Assembly (NCBI GenBank): GCA_036269075.1
Contig: DATASX010000073.1
Coordinates: 21,844 to 85,843, forward strand
Origin: Sporichthyaceae bacterium
GTDB lineage: Bacteria; Actinomycetota; Actinomycetes; Sporichthyales; Sporichthyaceae
Direction: 5' to 3'
Length of the DNA stretch: 64,000 nucleotides
Shown: one piece after another, positions 15,811 through 24,650 of the stretch
Layout: each line of letters opens with the position of its first letter
Numbering within the stretch: the stretch's first letter is position 1
Translations under genes and position numbers: made by a program
Notes under the pieces: generated by a model
Databases searched by the model: none
Seen by the model: the letters and a program-made list of their open reading frames with translations, nothing else
Told to the model about the DNA's origin: nothing

Positions 15811-16362
15811 TCAGGACTTGGTGGCGCTGCGCTGCTCCACCACGACCTGCCGCAGCGCGGCGAGTTCCGCGGTGACCCGGTCGACCCGGGCGCGCTCGTC
15901 GGCCAGTTCGGCCTCGAGGCGCTCCAGCCGCAACGAGTCGGGCGGTACTTCGGCCGGTGCTACGGCGTCCGCCTCCTCGCGCGCCGGCTGCGCCGGGATG
16001 GCGGTGCGCGATTCGCCCTCTTCGGCCACGCTCTGCGGTTCGGCCGTCTCGAGTTCGGCGGCCTGCGCCTCAGCTTCGTCCGCCACCTCTGGCTCGGCCG
16101 CAGCGGATTCGGGCTCCGCCGCGTCGTCGATGACCGGTGCGGCCGGCCGGCCCCGCCGACGTGCGGCCAGGACGAGGCATCCACCGCCGAGCACCAGGGC
16201 GGAGACGCCCATCGCGCGGGCCGGGGCGGCGAGTTGGGTCTGGTACCCGGCGCTCCCGCCCGCGGCGCCCAGCAGCACGCCGTAGCCGGCCAGCACCGAA
16301 CGAGGGAACCAGGCCTGCGCCGACTCCGTACCGGGGACTGTTGTTTCGGCCGGGGCATCCAC
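15811..16362 (-). CDS. Membrane protein with acidic linker and C-terminal coiled coil
   Basis: 183 aa, no family recognised. Two hydrophobic segments lie near residues 22-65 (SVLAGYGVLLGAAGG, MGVSALVLGGGCLVLAARR). Then comes a long Glu/Ala-rich stretch (residues ~75-135) and a heptad-like C-terminus (RLERLEAELADERARVDRVT, ELAALRQVVVEQ). The layout suggests a membrane-anchored scaffold facing the cytoplasm. Function unknown. Confidence 0.7.
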   Translation of the reverse strand: MDAPAETTVPGTESAQAWFPRSVLAGYGVLLGAAGGSAGYQTQLAAPARAMGVSALVLGGGCLVLAARRRGRPAAPVIDDAAEPESAAAEPEVADEAEAQAAELETAEPQSVAEEGESRTAIPAQPAREEADAVAPAEVPPDSLRLERLEAELADERARVDRVTAELAALRQVVVEQRSATKS

Positions 16363-16440
16363 GTGAACAACCGTCCCACCTTGATTCCGGAGTACGGCTC
16401 ACGACACGCGGGGCACGCCGGGTGCCCCCGGACACGCGAC

Positions 16441-16470
16441 CGGGGCGGCGGACAGATGTCCGCCGCCCCG
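16441..16470 (-). terminator. Strong hairpin terminator
   Basis: The two 14-base arms CGGGGCGGCGGACA and TGTCCGCCGCCCCG are perfect complements separated by only two bases. It lies 58 bases past the stop of the Gly/Ser-rich secreted protein gene on the minus strand. Confidence 0.65.
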
Positions 16471-16527
16471 GCATGAAGCGCTTGATTCAAGTGGCTCCGA
16501 CGGTCCGGTCGGGGCGTGGGGATCAAG

Positions 16528-17052
16528 TCACCCCAGGACGACCGGCGGGTGGCCACCGGTCGGGGACGAGCCGCCACCGGAGCTGCCACCCGGGGAGGCA
16601 GCGCCACCCAGGGGGCCGCTCGGGGCCGAGCCGCCACCGGACGAGCCACCGCTCTGGCCGCCACCGGACGAGCCGCCGGAGCTACCACCCGGAGCCGTCG
16701 GGCTGCTGCCCGAGGAACCGCCGGAGCTACCACCGGGAGCCGTCGGACTGCTGCCCGGGGTGCCGCCACCAGGCGACGCGGCGCCACCCGGAGCGGCGCC
16801 CGCGCCACCCGTGGTCGGGGCCTCGTTGGCCGGCGAGGAGGACGTCCCTGCCCCGGCGCCCTTCTTCGACTTCTTGCCCTTCTTCTTCTTATTCACCTTG
16901 GTCGGGTGCGTGGCGTGCGTGGCGACACTCGCGTGGGTGTTCGCGTGAGTCGTCGCAGCACCGGCGGAACCGGCCAGCACGACACCGCTCGCGCCGAGCG
17001 CGACGGTCAGCAGGCCGGCGGAGGCAATCTTCGAGAAACGACGTTGGTTCAT
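16528..17052 (-). CDS. Secreted low-complexity Gly/Ser/Pro-rich protein
   Basis: 174 aa. A signal peptide (MNQRRFSKIASAGLLTVALG ... AGSAGAAT) is followed by a Thr/His segment, a very basic block KKKKGKKSKK near residue 60, and ~110 residues of Gly/Ser/Pro repeats in which SSPTAPGGSSGGSSG occurs in near-identical units. GAAGGAG lies upstream of ATG. It could be a surface or matrix protein; the lysine block may bind polyanions (inference). Repeat length is likely to vary between strains. Confidence 0.7.
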   Translation of the reverse strand: MNQRRFSKIASAGLLTVALGASGVVLAGSAGAATTHANTHASVATHATHPTKVNKKKKGKKSKKGAGAGTSSSPANEAPTTGGAGAAPGGAASPGGGTPGSSPTAPGGSSGGSSGSSPTAPGGSSGGSSGGGQSGGSSGGGSAPSGPLGGAASPGGSSGGGSSPTGGHPPVVLG

Positions 17053-17236
17053 CAGTGAAATTCACTCCTTCGTCGTGGCGTCAGGACACTTGCCGGGACA
17101 ACGTGGACCCGGGGCTCACGAACATTCGGCAGTTCATGAACTGCGCCCATGTCAACGACGGGTACCCCGTCATTGCGCGGGGCAACCCTTTACCGGCCTG
17201 ATCTGTAGAACTACTCACAAGCGGGAGACTGCACGC

Positions 17237-18091
17237 ATGAATTCGGACAAATGCCCAGGTGATCTTGGGTTTTCGTCACAGCCGTCGGCTGCAGTCCGAC
17301 AAGGCAACACCGGCAGTGGTTCGGTCACGTTCGACCGCGCCGCGGACTTCTACGACCGCACCAGAGAGCTACCCACGGAACTGGCGGAAGCACAGACCCG
17401 CCTGCTTCACGAGCAACTCAACGGCACCAAGCGCTGCCTGGAGATCGGGGTCGGCACCGGGCGCATCGCGCTGCCGTTGGCTCAGGTCGGCGTCGACATG
17501 ACCGGAATCGACCTGTCGATCCCGATGCTGGAACGCCTGCTGGCGAAGGAATCCACAGCCGTTCCGGTGGCGGTTGCCGACGCGCGCCGCCTGCCCTTCG
17601 CGGCAAACACCTTCGACGCCGTGCTCGCCTGCCACGTGCTGCACCTGGTCGCGGACTGGCCCGCGGCCGTCGAGGACGCGCTACGGGTGCTGCGGCCCGG
17701 CGGCACTTTCCTGGTCAGCCAGGGCGGACGGGCAGGCGACGTCCGCGCGAGCGACCTGCGGCGCAGGCTGAGCGAGGCCGCCGGCCTGGCCGAAGGGGCC
17801 GACCGGGTCGGCCTGCGCGACCTGGCGGAACTGGACGAACACTGCGCGGGGCGCGGCATCACCGTGCGCCGACTGCCGATGCTCTCCCACACGCGGCGCT
17901 GGACGGTGGCGCAGTTCCTCGAGCAGACCGGCGAGGGTTGCTACTCGTGGACCTGGGACATCGACCCCAGCACGTTGCACCGTGCGGTCGCGGCTGTCCG
18001 TACCTGGGCCGAACAGGAATGGGGCGATCTGACGGCCACTGCGCTGGGGTCGACGACTGTCACCTGGCACGCGTATTCGCGGCCGGCGTGA
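17237..18091 (+). CDS. Class I SAM-dependent methyltransferase
   Basis: 284 aa. SAM-binding motif I is LEIGVGTGRIALPLA, followed by VDMTGIDLSIPML (acidic residue at strand 2), VADARRLPFAANTFDAVLAC (motif II) and LRVLRPGGTFLVSQGG (motif III), as in the UbiE/Methyltransf_11 group. GGGAG lies nine bases before the ATG. The substrate is not indicated by the neighbours. The ~30-residue N-terminal segment is poorly conserved-looking and the true start may be further in. Confidence 0.88.
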   Translation: MNSDKCPGDLGFSSQPSAAVRQGNTGSGSVTFDRAADFYDRTRELPTELAEAQTRLLHEQLNGTKRCLEIGVGTGRIALPLAQVGVDMTGIDLSIPMLERLLAKESTAVPVAVADARRLPFAANTFDAVLACHVLHLVADWPAAVEDALRVLRPGGTFLVSQGGRAGDVRASDLRRRLSEAAGLAEGADRVGLRDLAELDEHCAGRGITVRRLPMLSHTRRWTVAQFLEQTGEGCYSWTWDIDPSTLHRAVAAVRTWAEQEWGDLTATALGSTTVTWHAYSRPA

Positions 18092-18094
18092 CGC

Positions 18095-18496
18095 TCAGGC
18101 CTGCGCGGGGACCATCGGCGGCAGCGTCGGGCCCACGACCGCGAGACCGGCCACGAGCGCGTGCAGCTGCTCCAGCCGACTGTGCAACTCCCAGGCAGCC
18201 AGGATCGCCTCGTCCAACGCGGATCCCGCGGCGCTGACCGCGTCCAGTGTGGTCTCCGGGTCGCTCACGTCGACCAGTCGCCCGGCGGCGGACTCGGCCT
18301 GCAGCCAGTCCTTGATGCTGCCGAACGCCAACGGGAACTTCGCCACCGTCGAGGAGAGGTTCGCGGCCACCCGGTCGACCTCACCGGGATTGCGGATCCA
18401 CCGGGTCGCGTAGTTCAGCGCGTCCGCGCACTCATCGAGACCGGCGGCGTGGTCGCCCGCGGTGAACGATCGGTCGTAGACATCGGCATGGGTCAT
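18095..18496 (-). CDS. Small alpha-helical protein of unknown function
   Basis: 133 aa from ATG 18496 with a GGGGGAT upstream. It appears all-helical (DECADALNYATRWIRNPGEV, VAANLSSTVAKFPLAFGSIK, LDEAILAAWELHSRLEQL) with no signal or membrane segment. It converges on the methyltransferase gene with three bases between them. No family recognised. Confidence 0.65.
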   Translation of the reverse strand: MTHADVYDRSFTAGDHAAGLDECADALNYATRWIRNPGEVDRVAANLSSTVAKFPLAFGSIKDWLQAESAAGRLVDVSDPETTLDAVSAAGSALDEAILAAWELHSRLEQLHALVAGLAVVGPTLPPMVPAQA

Positions 18497-18987
18497 TTCA
18501 TCCCCCGTTGGTCGTGCGGCCAGAAACAGCGCCCAGGCACCGTGCCCGGGCCTCCCTGACAGAGGCCCCCGGCCCCCGATGCCGGTGCCCGGGCGCCTTT
18601 CGCATGTCCGCCGGCAAGGGTCGACGCGCCGTCGGACAGGCACTTCGACTGGCCGAAGGGATGATTCGGTTCCAACGTGAGGATGGTTTCTTTCCCGACG
18701 TTCGGCCCACCCCGGCGCCTTGATGATCTTGAAATCCGCCCGATCGGCGCGAAGCCGCAGGTCGAGCCCCGGAGTACGACCAAGATTAATGTGCACGAAA
18801 CACACCGCAGCTAAGGTTTGGGGACGGTAAACTGGGCGAAGCTGGCGAGAAGGCCCCGCACTGGCCTGAACCCCTACCGCGGGCCCTTCAGAACCGTAAG
18901 ATCATCTTTGCGGCCGAACACGGACATCGTGGCGGCCGGCGGCGGACCGGGTCACACCGGTCGGACCTCGACACTCGGGCGGGTCGA
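18497..18987. other. Intergenic region with one hairpin
   Basis: 491 bases with no supported gene. GGGCCTC and GAGGCCC (about 18548-18568) form a short stem. The 3' part (18720-18960) is mixed-composition DNA that should contain the promoter of the following small gene. Nothing else recognised. Confidence 0.4.
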
Positions 18988-19176
18988 ATGTCCAACTGCA
19001 CCGAAGCTGACCGCGCACACCTGGCGGCCGCGCTCTCCTCGGGCGCGACTGCGACCGCCAGAGCCCTCTCGGCGCGCCTGCGCGCCGAGGAGACGGCGCA
19101 CGCCGCCGCGCGCGAACTGCCCCGGCGCCACCTGCGGCTGGTCCCTGCCCTGTCCGTAGAGGCCGATCAGGCCTGA
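18988..19176 (+). CDS. Possible small helical protein
   Basis: 62 aa (MSNCTEADRAHLAAALSSGA ... LSVEADQA). Codon third positions are mostly G/C, as in real genes here, and the sequence looks like one or two Ala/Arg-rich helices. There is no clear ribosome binding site and no family match, so this is tentative. Confidence 0.4.
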   Translation: MSNCTEADRAHLAAALSSGATATARALSARLRAEETAHAAARELPRRHLRLVPALSVEADQA

Positions 19177-19267
19177 TCGGCGGCGCGCCACGCGTGCCGG
19201 AGGAATGAGCACGGACATCACGAGGTTCTGACCGGACGACGTTGAACCCGGACGGAACGGATCTGTC

Positions 19268-20017
19268 GTGACCGATGCAGACCTGCACTTTTACTTCGAC
19301 CCCGTGTGCCCGTTCGCCTGGCTGACCAGCAAGTGGGTCCGCAAGGTGATCGCCCAACGCGACTACACCGTCGAGTGGCGGCTGATCTCGTTGCGGATCG
19401 TCAACGAATCGGTCGACTACGAGGCGCACTTCCCGCCGGAGTACCAGGCCTTGCACACCGCGGGCCTGCGGATGCTGCGAGTGGCCGCGGCAGCCCGGGC
19501 CGCGTACGGGACCGACGCCGTCGACCGTCTCCAGGCCGCCTACGGGGCACACGTCTTCGAGCGGCCGCCGGCCGCCGACGGCGAACAGCGCCCCGCGATC
19601 GGGAGCCGGGAACACGTCGCCCCGGCGTTGGCCGACGCCAGGTTGCCCGAGGCGCTGCTCGACGTCCTCGACGACAGCTCCTGGGACGACGAGATCCGGT
19701 CGGAGACCAAGGCCGCCCGGGCCATGACCGGCGACGACGTGGGCACACCGATCCTGCACGTCGACCCGCCCGGCGGGGTCGCGTTCTTCGGCCCGGTCAT
19801 CAGCCGCATGCCGTCCGACGAGCAGTCCGCCGAACTGTGGGACCACGTGCTCGGGCTGGCCCGCTTCGGTGGGTTCGCCGAGCTCAAGCGCAGCCTGCGG
19901 GAGCAACCGCAGCTGGCCGTGTACGGCTTCGCCGAGGGCGAGCTGGGCAAGGTCGAGGACTGGCACGGCGGCAGCCGCCGTCGCAAGGAGGACCGCGGAA
20001 AGGCCGCCGCCGGGTGA
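19268..20017 (+). CDS. DsbA-family thioredoxin-fold protein, mycothiol-dependent nitroreductase-like
   Basis: 249 aa. The N-terminal HFYFDPVCPFAWLTSKWVRKV places a single active-site cysteine in a CPFA motif, as in Rv2466c-type mycothiol-dependent reductases and HCCA-isomerase relatives. A helical insertion follows, then the cis-proline region DVGTPILHVDPPGG. It probably uses mycothiol to reduce an oxidised or nitro substrate (family knowledge). The last ~15 residues are basic and likely disordered. GTG start. Confidence 0.85.
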   Translation: MTDADLHFYFDPVCPFAWLTSKWVRKVIAQRDYTVEWRLISLRIVNESVDYEAHFPPEYQALHTAGLRMLRVAAAARAAYGTDAVDRLQAAYGAHVFERPPAADGEQRPAIGSREHVAPALADARLPEALLDVLDDSSWDDEIRSETKAARAMTGDDVGTPILHVDPPGGVAFFGPVISRMPSDEQSAELWDHVLGLARFGGFAELKRSLREQPQLAVYGFAEGELGKVEDWHGGSRRRKEDRGKAAAG

Positions 20018-20091
20018 CGGACCCCGGTCCGGCTACGGTTCGGCGGACGGCGCCGACGCGGCGCCCGCCGAGTGCGACAGCGAGGTGCACG

Positions 20092-20628
20092 GTGAGCCCG
20101 ACGATCCCCGCGCTGCTCGTGGAGTACGACCGGGCCCGCGCCTACACCGACTCGTTGTGGCGCGACCTGCCCGCCACCGAGGTCTGCTGGCGGCCGCACG
20201 AGCAGTCCAGCGCGATCGGGTGGCACCTGGGCCACCAGGCCACCGTCGCGCACTTCATGGTGCGCAACCTGACCGCCGCCGAACCCAGCCCGGACGCCGA
20301 CCTGGAACCGCTCATGGACTCGGCCACCCCGGAGGCGGTCCGCGGCGAACTACCGGACCTGGCGCGGCTGGCCGGCTTCCGGGCGACCGTGGCCGAACGG
20401 GTTCATGCCCGGGTCGGCAACATCGCCTCCCGGGCGGTCACCGCGCCGGCGCAGATGCAACTCATCGGCGCCACTTTGCTGATCGCGGTGATCAACCACG
20501 AGTACCAGCACGACCAGTGGATCTCCGAGGTCCGCTGCCGGGACCTCGGCCGCGCTCTGCCGCCGCGGCCGGTCTCCGACGCGCTGTGCGAGCTCGACGG
20601 CTACCTCGTGGTCGGGGCGCACGCATGA
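20092..20628 (+). CDS. DinB-family metal-binding four-helix protein
   Basis: 178 aa. AIGWHLGHQATVAHFMVRNL and INHEYQHDQWISEVR supply the histidines of the DinB three-His metal site. I use GTG 20092 (GAGG upstream); a GTG at 20014 overlapping the previous stop would add 26 Arg/Pro-rich residues. The neighbouring thiol-redox gene suggests a bacillithiol/mycothiol-transferase-like role (inference). Confidence 0.8.
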   Translation: MSPTIPALLVEYDRARAYTDSLWRDLPATEVCWRPHEQSSAIGWHLGHQATVAHFMVRNLTAAEPSPDADLEPLMDSATPEAVRGELPDLARLAGFRATVAERVHARVGNIASRAVTAPAQMQLIGATLLIAVINHEYQHDQWISEVRCRDLGRALPPRPVSDALCELDGYLVVGAHA

Positions 20629-20670
20629 CCCGGGGCTGAGGTTCGACCACCGCCCGAGAACCGGAAGACT

Positions 20671-21117
20671 GTGCCGGTGCGCCCTCGGATCTTTTTCGTG
20701 ACACTCGCGGTCGACGACCTGCCCGCGGCCGTCCGCTTCTACCGCGACGGCCTGGGCTGGCCCACCGAGGGGATCGTCGGCGACGAGTACGTCGACCCGG
20801 TCACCGGTGCCGGCGGCGCGGTCGCGATGTTCGGGCTCGACGGCGGCGTCGCCCTGTGCCTCTACGAGCGGTCCAACCTGCTGGCCGACGCGAGCCTGCC
20901 GCCCGGGCCGGGCGGGGCGCCGGCGGTCAGCCTGGCGATCCCGGCCCTCTCACCGGAGGAGGTGGACCAGATGCTGGCGCAGGCCGCCGTGGCCGGTGCC
21001 CGCCTGCCCGCGCCGGCCCACATGCGGCCCTACGGGGTGTACTCGGGCTACTTCGTGGACCCGGACGGGCACCTCTGGGAGGTCGCCGCCAACCCGGACG
21101 CCCCGCCGGTGGACTAG
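20671..21117 (+). CDS. VOC (glyoxalase/bleomycin resistance) family protein
   Basis: 148 aa with the paired beta-alpha-beta modules of vicinal-oxygen-chelate proteins: FFVTLAVDDLPAAVRFYRDGLGWP at the start and YSGYFVDPDGHLWEVAANPD at the end. A GGAAG precedes GTG 20671. The metal-binding residue normally following 'FVTLAV' is not a histidine, so it may bind rather than catalyse. Confidence 0.88.
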   Translation: MPVRPRIFFVTLAVDDLPAAVRFYRDGLGWPTEGIVGDEYVDPVTGAGGAVAMFGLDGGVALCLYERSNLLADASLPPGPGGAPAVSLAIPALSPEEVDQMLAQAAVAGARLPAPAHMRPYGVYSGYFVDPDGHLWEVAANPDAPPVD

Positions 21118-21327
21118 GGCACGTCCTATTTCGGTGCACGTCGATTCCTTGACGAATTACTTACCCGAATTCGTGATCCAAATGTATATCCCACCCCACA
21201 CGCGTGGCTAATGCACATGGGCCACTTATCCGATTCACAGGGATGGTTCCTAACTTCTAGTCACGAAAGGAACCGACGGGGAATCCTCCCCCGCCGACTT
21301 TTCGAAGTCACGATAAGGGGTAACGGA

Positions 21328-21459
21328 ATGCGTCATCACTTCCCCGTCCGGTCGCACGGACGCCGTCGGCACCGGAACGACTGGGACGACGACAACAACC
21401 GCAGCTGGTGGTGGCGCCGTCGGCACCACCACCACCGGCACCACCACCACGACAACTAG
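21328..21459 (+). CDS. Arg/Trp/His-rich micropeptide
   Basis: 43 aa: an Arg/His-rich start (MRHHFPVRSHGRRRHRN), an acidic patch WDDDNN, then WWWRRRHHHHRHHHH and DN at the end. No signal peptide. AAGGGG lies eight bases before the ATG, and a very strong terminator follows the stop codon, which supports a real expressed unit. The upstream 210 bases are unusually AT-rich for this genome. An ABC exporter gene begins 143 bases downstream. It could be a metal-binding peptide or a ribosomally made secreted peptide; neither is established. Confidence 0.6.
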   Translation: MRHHFPVRSHGRRRHRNDWDDDNNRSWWWRRRHHHHRHHHHDN

Positions 21460-21474
21460 GTCGAAATCCCTGCC

Positions 21475-21511
21475 GGGCCCGGTTCTCCCCGCCCTCAGGA
21501 GAACCGGGCCC
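21475..21511 (+). terminator. Strong hairpin terminator after the micropeptide
   Basis: GGGCCCGGTTCTCC (21475-21488) is perfectly complementary to GGAGAACCGGGCCC (21498-21511) across a 9-base loop, 16 bases after the stop codon. Confidence 0.75.
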
Positions 21512-21601
21512 CCGGCGTGAACAAGGCCGGGACGCCCTGTGCGTACCCGGCCTTCGCGTTGCCTGCACCAGCCTCGTGACCGCAGCCAGGGGGGTTCGAC
21601 G

Positions 21602-23707
21602 ATGAGTCGGACGACCGAAAACCTCACAAACCAGACATCCGACGAATTGCATCGGCTGCCCGATCCGACCACGCCGCCCATGGAGACCCGTGCCGTTTTC
21701 CGGCAATTCTGGGCGTTGACCCGGGGTGATCGCCGGTGGATGATCCTGGCGACTCTGTTGCTCATCTGCGCAGCCGCCGCGGACACGATCGCAATTCTGC
21801 TATTCGGTTATGTGGTCGACCACGTGCTGACCGACAACGGCGGCCTGCACGCCTTCTGGCGGCCCGCGGCGGCCTGGGCCGGCGTCACCACGTTGAGCAC
21901 GATCGTCTCCTGGGGCGGTTCGATGCTCACCACGCTCGTCGGCGAGCGCTTCGTGCTGCGACTGCGGACCAAGCTGCACTCGCACCTGGCCGCGGCCGCG
22001 CCGGACTTCCTGGACTCCGCCCGACTGGGCGACCTGCTGACCCGGTTCAGCGAGGATCTCGAGGAGGTCGAGTCACTGGTCGTGGGGGCCGTCATCGCGG
22101 GCTTCACCGCGGCCGCCTCGGTGGTCATGTTCAGCGTCTCCGCGATCCGGCTCTCCCCCACCCTCGCCCTGCTCTCGCTGGTGCTCGCTCCGCTGCTGTG
22201 GGCCGTCACCGGCGGGTTCAGCCGCCGCGTCGGCACGGTCACCCGGGCCGAGCGGATCAACCACAGCCGGATGATGAGCGTGCTCGAGGAGACGCTGGCC
22301 AACACCGCGCTGACCCGCTCCAGCGGCCGCGGCTCCGATGAGGCCGCCCGGTTGGCCACCGAGGGGCGCAGCTTCCTGAAGCTCAACCTGCGGCAAGCTC
22401 GCCTGACCGGGGCCTACGCAGCCTGCACCGGCCTGTTGGAGATGTTCGCGGTGATCGGCGTGCTCGGCGTCGGTGCCTGGCAGATCTCCCACGGCAAGGC
22501 CACTGTCGGCGCGCTGCTGGCCTTCTCGGCCTATCTCGGCTACCTCTACCCACCGCTGCACTCGCTGGCCGGGCTGCCACTGATGGCCGTCGGCGCCCAG
22601 GCGTCCGCCGCCCGGGTCGAGGAACTGCTCGTGACCGCCGCGCCGGTTGCGGACACCGGGACCCTGATTCCGGCAGGCCCCGGCCGGTTGGTGTTCGAGG
22701 GCGTGACATTCGCCTACCGCGGCCGAACTCGGCCCGTGCTGGACAACTTCGCGCTGGCCGTCGAGCCCGGCGAACTGGTCGCGCTCACCGGTCCGAGCGG
22801 CGCCGGCAAGTCCACGGTGGGCAAGTTGACTGCCCGCGACATGGACCCGACGGCCGGCCGGATCACCCTGGACTCCTCCGACCTACGCGAGTACGGCCTG
22901 GACGCGTTGCGCGCCTCGATCACCGTGCTGGCCCAGGAAACCCTGCTGTTCGACGCCACCCTGGCCGCCAACATCGGCTACGCCCGCCACGGTTCGACCC
23001 GCGCCGAGATCGAGTCGGCAGCCCGCTCGGCGGGCCTGGGAGACCTGGTCGCGTCCCTGCCCGAAGGCCTGGACACCCGGGTCGGGCAGCGCGGCCGGCT
23101 GCTGTCCGGCGGACAGCGGCAGCGGGTCGCGATCGCCCGGGCCTTCCTGCGCGATGCCCCGCTGCTGATCCTCGACGAGCCCACGACCGGGCTGGACCAC
23201 GAAGGCACCACCGAACTGCTGCCTGCGCTGCAGCGGCTGGCGGCCGGCCGGACCACGCTGATGGTCACCCACGACCAGCGGCTGACCTACCTTGCCGACC
23301 GGGTGGTGTGCCTGGACAGCACTCTGCGCCCCGCTGCGGCCGATGCGGACCTCGCCCTGCCGGCCGTGGTGGTCCCGCGGGCCGACCGAACCCCGCGGGT
23401 CCCGGAGCCGGTGCCTTCCGGTTTCACCCGGGTGCTGCCCCGCTCGCGCCGAGTGGCCTCCCTGATTGGCGTCGGCAGCCTCGTCCTGGTCGGCGTCGCC
23501 AGCCTGACCGCGATGCGGCAGAGCCCGATGCCGGCGGCCCCGACAGTCGCCCCGCCGACCTCGGTCGCGCCGCCGGTCGTCGCGGCCACCAACACCCCGA
23601 CCGCGGCCCCGAGGGCGACGCCCACCGCCACGCCGTCGCCCACGCATCGCAGCACCTCGACCGCCTCGCGAACGATGGCAAGGACGGCCGCTGAGATCGG
23701 TCCGTGA
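21602..23707 (+). CDS. ABC transporter, fused permease/ATPase, with extra C-terminal membrane segment and Pro/Thr tail
   Basis: 701 aa. The membrane domain spans roughly residues 40-330 (WMILATLLLICAAAADTIAI, YAACTGLLEMFAVIGVLGVG). The ATPase domain has GPSGAGKST, LSGGQRQRVAIARA, LLILDEPTTGLD and VTHDQR. The usual exporter would end near residue 590; here ~90 residues follow, with a further hydrophobic helix (ASLIGVGSLVLVGVASL) and a Pro/Thr/Ala-rich tail that would lie outside the cell. AGGGGG precedes ATG 21602. A homodimeric exporter of a peptide, lipid or drug is likely. Confidence 0.9.
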   Translation: MSRTTENLTNQTSDELHRLPDPTTPPMETRAVFRQFWALTRGDRRWMILATLLLICAAAADTIAILLFGYVVDHVLTDNGGLHAFWRPAAAWAGVTTLSTIVSWGGSMLTTLVGERFVLRLRTKLHSHLAAAAPDFLDSARLGDLLTRFSEDLEEVESLVVGAVIAGFTAAASVVMFSVSAIRLSPTLALLSLVLAPLLWAVTGGFSRRVGTVTRAERINHSRMMSVLEETLANTALTRSSGRGSDEAARLATEGRSFLKLNLRQARLTGAYAACTGLLEMFAVIGVLGVGAWQISHGKATVGALLAFSAYLGYLYPPLHSLAGLPLMAVGAQASAARVEELLVTAAPVADTGTLIPAGPGRLVFEGVTFAYRGRTRPVLDNFALAVEPGELVALTGPSGAGKSTVGKLTARDMDPTAGRITLDSSDLREYGLDALRASITVLAQETLLFDATLAANIGYARHGSTRAEIESAARSAGLGDLVASLPEGLDTRVGQRGRLLSGGQRQRVAIARAFLRDAPLLILDEPTTGLDHEGTTELLPALQRLAAGRTTLMVTHDQRLTYLADRVVCLDSTLRPAAADADLALPAVVVPRADRTPRVPEPVPSGFTRVLPRSRRVASLIGVGSLVLVGVASLTAMRQSPMPAAPTVAPPTSVAPPVVAATNTPTAAPRATPTATPSPTHRSTSTASRTMARTAAEIGP

Positions 23708-23990
23708 CAAACCTTCCTCACACGCACACATCCGCACCATGCTGTCGCGGGTCCGTCCGTGCAGGCCCCCACCCGCGGGCGGACCCGGAACAATTCCGGC
23801 ACCGGTGCACCTCCCGAAACATGTAGATAATCCCGGCGTTGAAAACGTGACGGCCACGCAATTGCCGGGCATCGACCGTGGAATGCGGCGCGCAGTAAAT
23901 TTCGACCAGTCGAACAACTGTGACCACTCCCGGGGCGAGCCGGCTTTCCGCCCGACGGCTCCCCACGGTTTTCCGCGAGGAGATTCCCGA

Positions 23991-24539
23991 ATGCGCTCAG
24001 CCCGCACCGGCAGGCACCGTGCCAAGTCGGGACACCCGTCCGTTCCCACGCTCGCCGCACTGACCGCGGCCGTGCTGGCCACCGGTCAGGCGTCGGCCTC
24101 CGCGGCGATCGACGACAAACCGGTCCCGAAGGTCGCCCCGAAGATGCTCCAGGTGTTCCAGAAGAACCTCAACTTCCACCCGACCGAGATCCTGATCCAC
24201 CAGGGCGACTCGGTGACCTGGACGAACAAGGAATCCGACGAGACCACTCACAGCGTCGTGCAGGGCAACGGGACCGACATCAACTCCCCGGACATCGAAC
24301 CGGGCCAGATTTTCGTGTGGAAGTTCGACAGCGCCGGGCAGTGGGACATCATCTGCCGGTTCCACCCCGACATGTTCATGACCGTGGATGTGGCCGACAA
24401 GAACGGCAAGGTGCCGCCCTCGCCGCCGATGGTTCCGGTCACGCCGTCGCTGCCGGCCAACCCGACGCCGCCGCAGGGAGACGTCCCCGGCGTCACCGGA
24501 GTGCCGGTCGCACACCATCGGATCCACCGGATTTCCTGA
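23991..24539 (+). CDS. Secreted cupredoxin-like copper protein
   Basis: 182 aa. A signal peptide (HPSVPTLAALTAAVLATGQASASA) is followed by a plastocyanin-like domain: FHPTEILIHQGDSVTWTNK, THSVVQ (first His), then IICRFHPDMFMTV with the Cys, His and Met of a type 1 copper site. The C-terminal ~45 residues are Pro-rich and end AHHRIHRIS. GAGGAG lies eight bases before ATG 23991. It probably carries electrons outside the membrane; the multicopper oxidase nearby is a plausible partner. Confidence 0.88.
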   Translation: MRSARTGRHRAKSGHPSVPTLAALTAAVLATGQASASAAIDDKPVPKVAPKMLQVFQKNLNFHPTEILIHQGDSVTWTNKESDETTHSVVQGNGTDINSPDIEPGQIFVWKFDSAGQWDIICRFHPDMFMTVDVADKNGKVPPSPPMVPVTPSLPANPTPPQGDVPGVTGVPVAHHRIHRIS

Positions 24540-24548
24540 CCAGCAAGC

Positions 24549-24587
24549 GGAAGGGGGCGGTCACGGGATCCGTGACCGCCCCCTTCC
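24549..24587 (+). terminator. Very strong hairpin terminator
   Basis: Perfect 18-bp arms (24549-24566 and 24570-24587) surround a 3-base loop, nine bases after the cupredoxin stop. The arm begins GGAAGGGGGCGGTCACGG. It lies between convergent genes and touches repeat copy B. Confidence 0.8.
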
Positions 24588-24641
24588 CGCGTATGAGAGT
24601 GCGCCCCCCGCGTATGAGAGTGCGCGCTCAGATCATCGATG
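24586..24641 (-). repeat. 56-bp 3'-flanking repeat element, copy B
   Basis: Read on the minus strand: CATCGATGATC, 10 bases, CTCTCATACGCGGG, 7 bases, CTCTCATACGCGGG. This is identical in every conserved block and spacing to copy A at 1479-1534, with unrelated spacer bases. It begins nine bases after the stop of the MmpS-like gene and runs in the same sense as that gene. Confidence 0.8.
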
Positions 24642-24650
24642 AGCGAGGCG

